A stretch of 7,330 nt of DNA, taken from Desulfobacteraceae bacterium (GTDB lineage: Bacteria > Desulfobacterota > DSM-4660 > Desulfatiglandales > Desulfatiglandaceae). The DNA lies in the NCBI GenBank assembly GCA_013203065.1, contig JABMQV010000102.1, positions 1-7,330 of the forward strand. The letters run 5' to 3'. Position numbers and translations under genes: made by a program. The notes below the pieces were generated by a model, which was not told where the DNA came from, did no database searches, and worked only from the letters and a program-made list of their open reading frames with translations. Below, piece after piece: positions 7,056 through 7,330 of the stretch. Numbering within the stretch: the first letter of the stretch is position 1; each line of letters opens with the position of its first letter.

Positions 7056-7254
7056 ATCCCTCCGCTCATTAGCCCCTTTTCAATGAAATCATCCTCAAAA
7101 TGGTCACAATTTTTTTTGACAATGAATATCGAATATCCAAAACTCAATTCCCAAGTTTTGTTTTTCTTCTATCACGCCCGCGGCGTGATCTGACATTCAA
7201 TATTCTTATCTGACGAAGACCTGCTTGGCACCAGCTATGCCGGGTTAGAGTTTT
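7056..7254 (-). promoter_or_regulatory. Upstream region of the minus-strand operon
   Basis: This 199-nt region separates the hydroxylase gene from the right repeat and must hold the operon promoter unless transcription enters from outside. It contains GGAGG (7063-7059), a run of eight T (7110-7117), a tandem pair of GAATATC (7124-7137), a perfect palindrome (7171-7189) and further ATTCAATATTC-like words (7196-7206). No minus-strand promoter with good boxes stands out. A sequence TTGTCA near 7121-7116 has only a poor -10 partner 17 nt on. No protein-coding gene is visible. Confidence 0.45.
7171..7189. promoter_or_regulatory. Perfect 8-bp palindrome, candidate operator or leader hairpin
   Basis: ATCACGCC and GGCGTGAT form an exact inverted repeat separated by CGC, the only GC-rich patch in an AT-rich region about 115 nt upstream of the hydroxylase start. 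There is no U-tract on either side, which argues against an intrinsic terminator. A dimeric regulator binding site is the simplest reading. The regulator is not encoded in the window and no known family consensus is recognised. Confidence 0.4.
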
Positions 7255-7330
7255 AGGAAGATGTGTTATTGAAGTTAACCCAGTTGATTTATCAGCAACA
7301 AGGTTTCAGGTATCGGGCCTCCGGCTCCGC
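7255..7330. repeat. Right copy of the 76-bp terminal inverted repeat
   Basis: This is the reverse complement partner of 4-79, with 69 of 76 positions matching, and it runs to the last base of the window, so its outer limit is unknown. It lies 199 nt upstream of the hydroxylase start. Relative to the gene it precedes, it has the same orientation and a similar distance as the left copy has to the hydrolase gene (173 nt). It contains no ORF and no recognisable transposase-related sequence. Confidence 0.9.

Noticed and set aside
7226..7240. Sigma54-like site TGGCAC-CAGCT-ATGC on the plus strand
   Set aside because: The spacing fits the -24/-12 pattern, but it points outward into the right repeat, away from the genes here; the -12 box is imperfect and no activator is nearby. 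It would matter only if a gene lies beyond 7330.

Overview
The window is a compact bacterial catabolic segment of four complete, function-dense genes in two convergent transcription units. It has no RNA gene, CRISPR array or transposase that I can see. All four proteins belong to families that act on nitrogen heterocycles, cyclic amides or conjugated double bonds. The organism cannot be fixed from the sequence. Strong Shine-Dalgarno sequences and a flavin/[4Fe-4S]/FAD enoate-reductase-type protein beside a molybdenum hydroxylase subunit suggest a facultative or strict anaerobe, possibly a sediment or syntrophic lineage; this is a low-confidence inference.

Layout. Positions 4-79 and 7255-7330 are near-identical inverted repeats (69 of 76 positions match) that sit at the very ends of the window. 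From the left, a sigma70-like promoter (189-217) drives a plus-strand pair: an isochorismatase-fold cysteine hydrolase (253-939), then a dihydropyrimidinase/hydantoinase-type cyclic amidohydrolase (969-2351). The 29-nt gap between them can fold over the second gene's ribosome binding site. A 225-nt convergent intergenic region (2352-2576) has only weak hairpins. From the right, a minus-strand pair reads leftward: the molybdopterin-binding large subunit of a xanthine dehydrogenase-family hydroxylase (7055-4674), then, 132 nt downstream, an NADH:flavin oxidoreductase of the 2-enoate/2,4-dienoyl-CoA reductase type (4541-2577). The region upstream of the minus-strand pair holds a perfect 8-bp palindrome and AT-rich repeats.

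How the genes may work together (inference). A molybdenum hydroxylase could oxygenate a heteroaromatic ring, the flavoenzyme could reduce a ring C=C, the cyclic amidohydrolase could open the ring at an amide bond, and the cysteine hydrolase could release ammonia from the resulting carbamoyl or amide product. This order of oxidation, reduction, ring opening and deamidation resembles the known logic of nicotinate fermentation and reductive pyrimidine degradation, but the set of families is not one I recognise as a described pathway. The hydroxylase's Fe-S and FAD subunits are absent from the window.

The first gene has a much higher third-codon-position GC than the other three, which suggests the segment was assembled from different sources. 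The end repeats may be a dispersed repeat at which an assembly broke, the ends of a mobile unit, or a shared upstream element of both operons.
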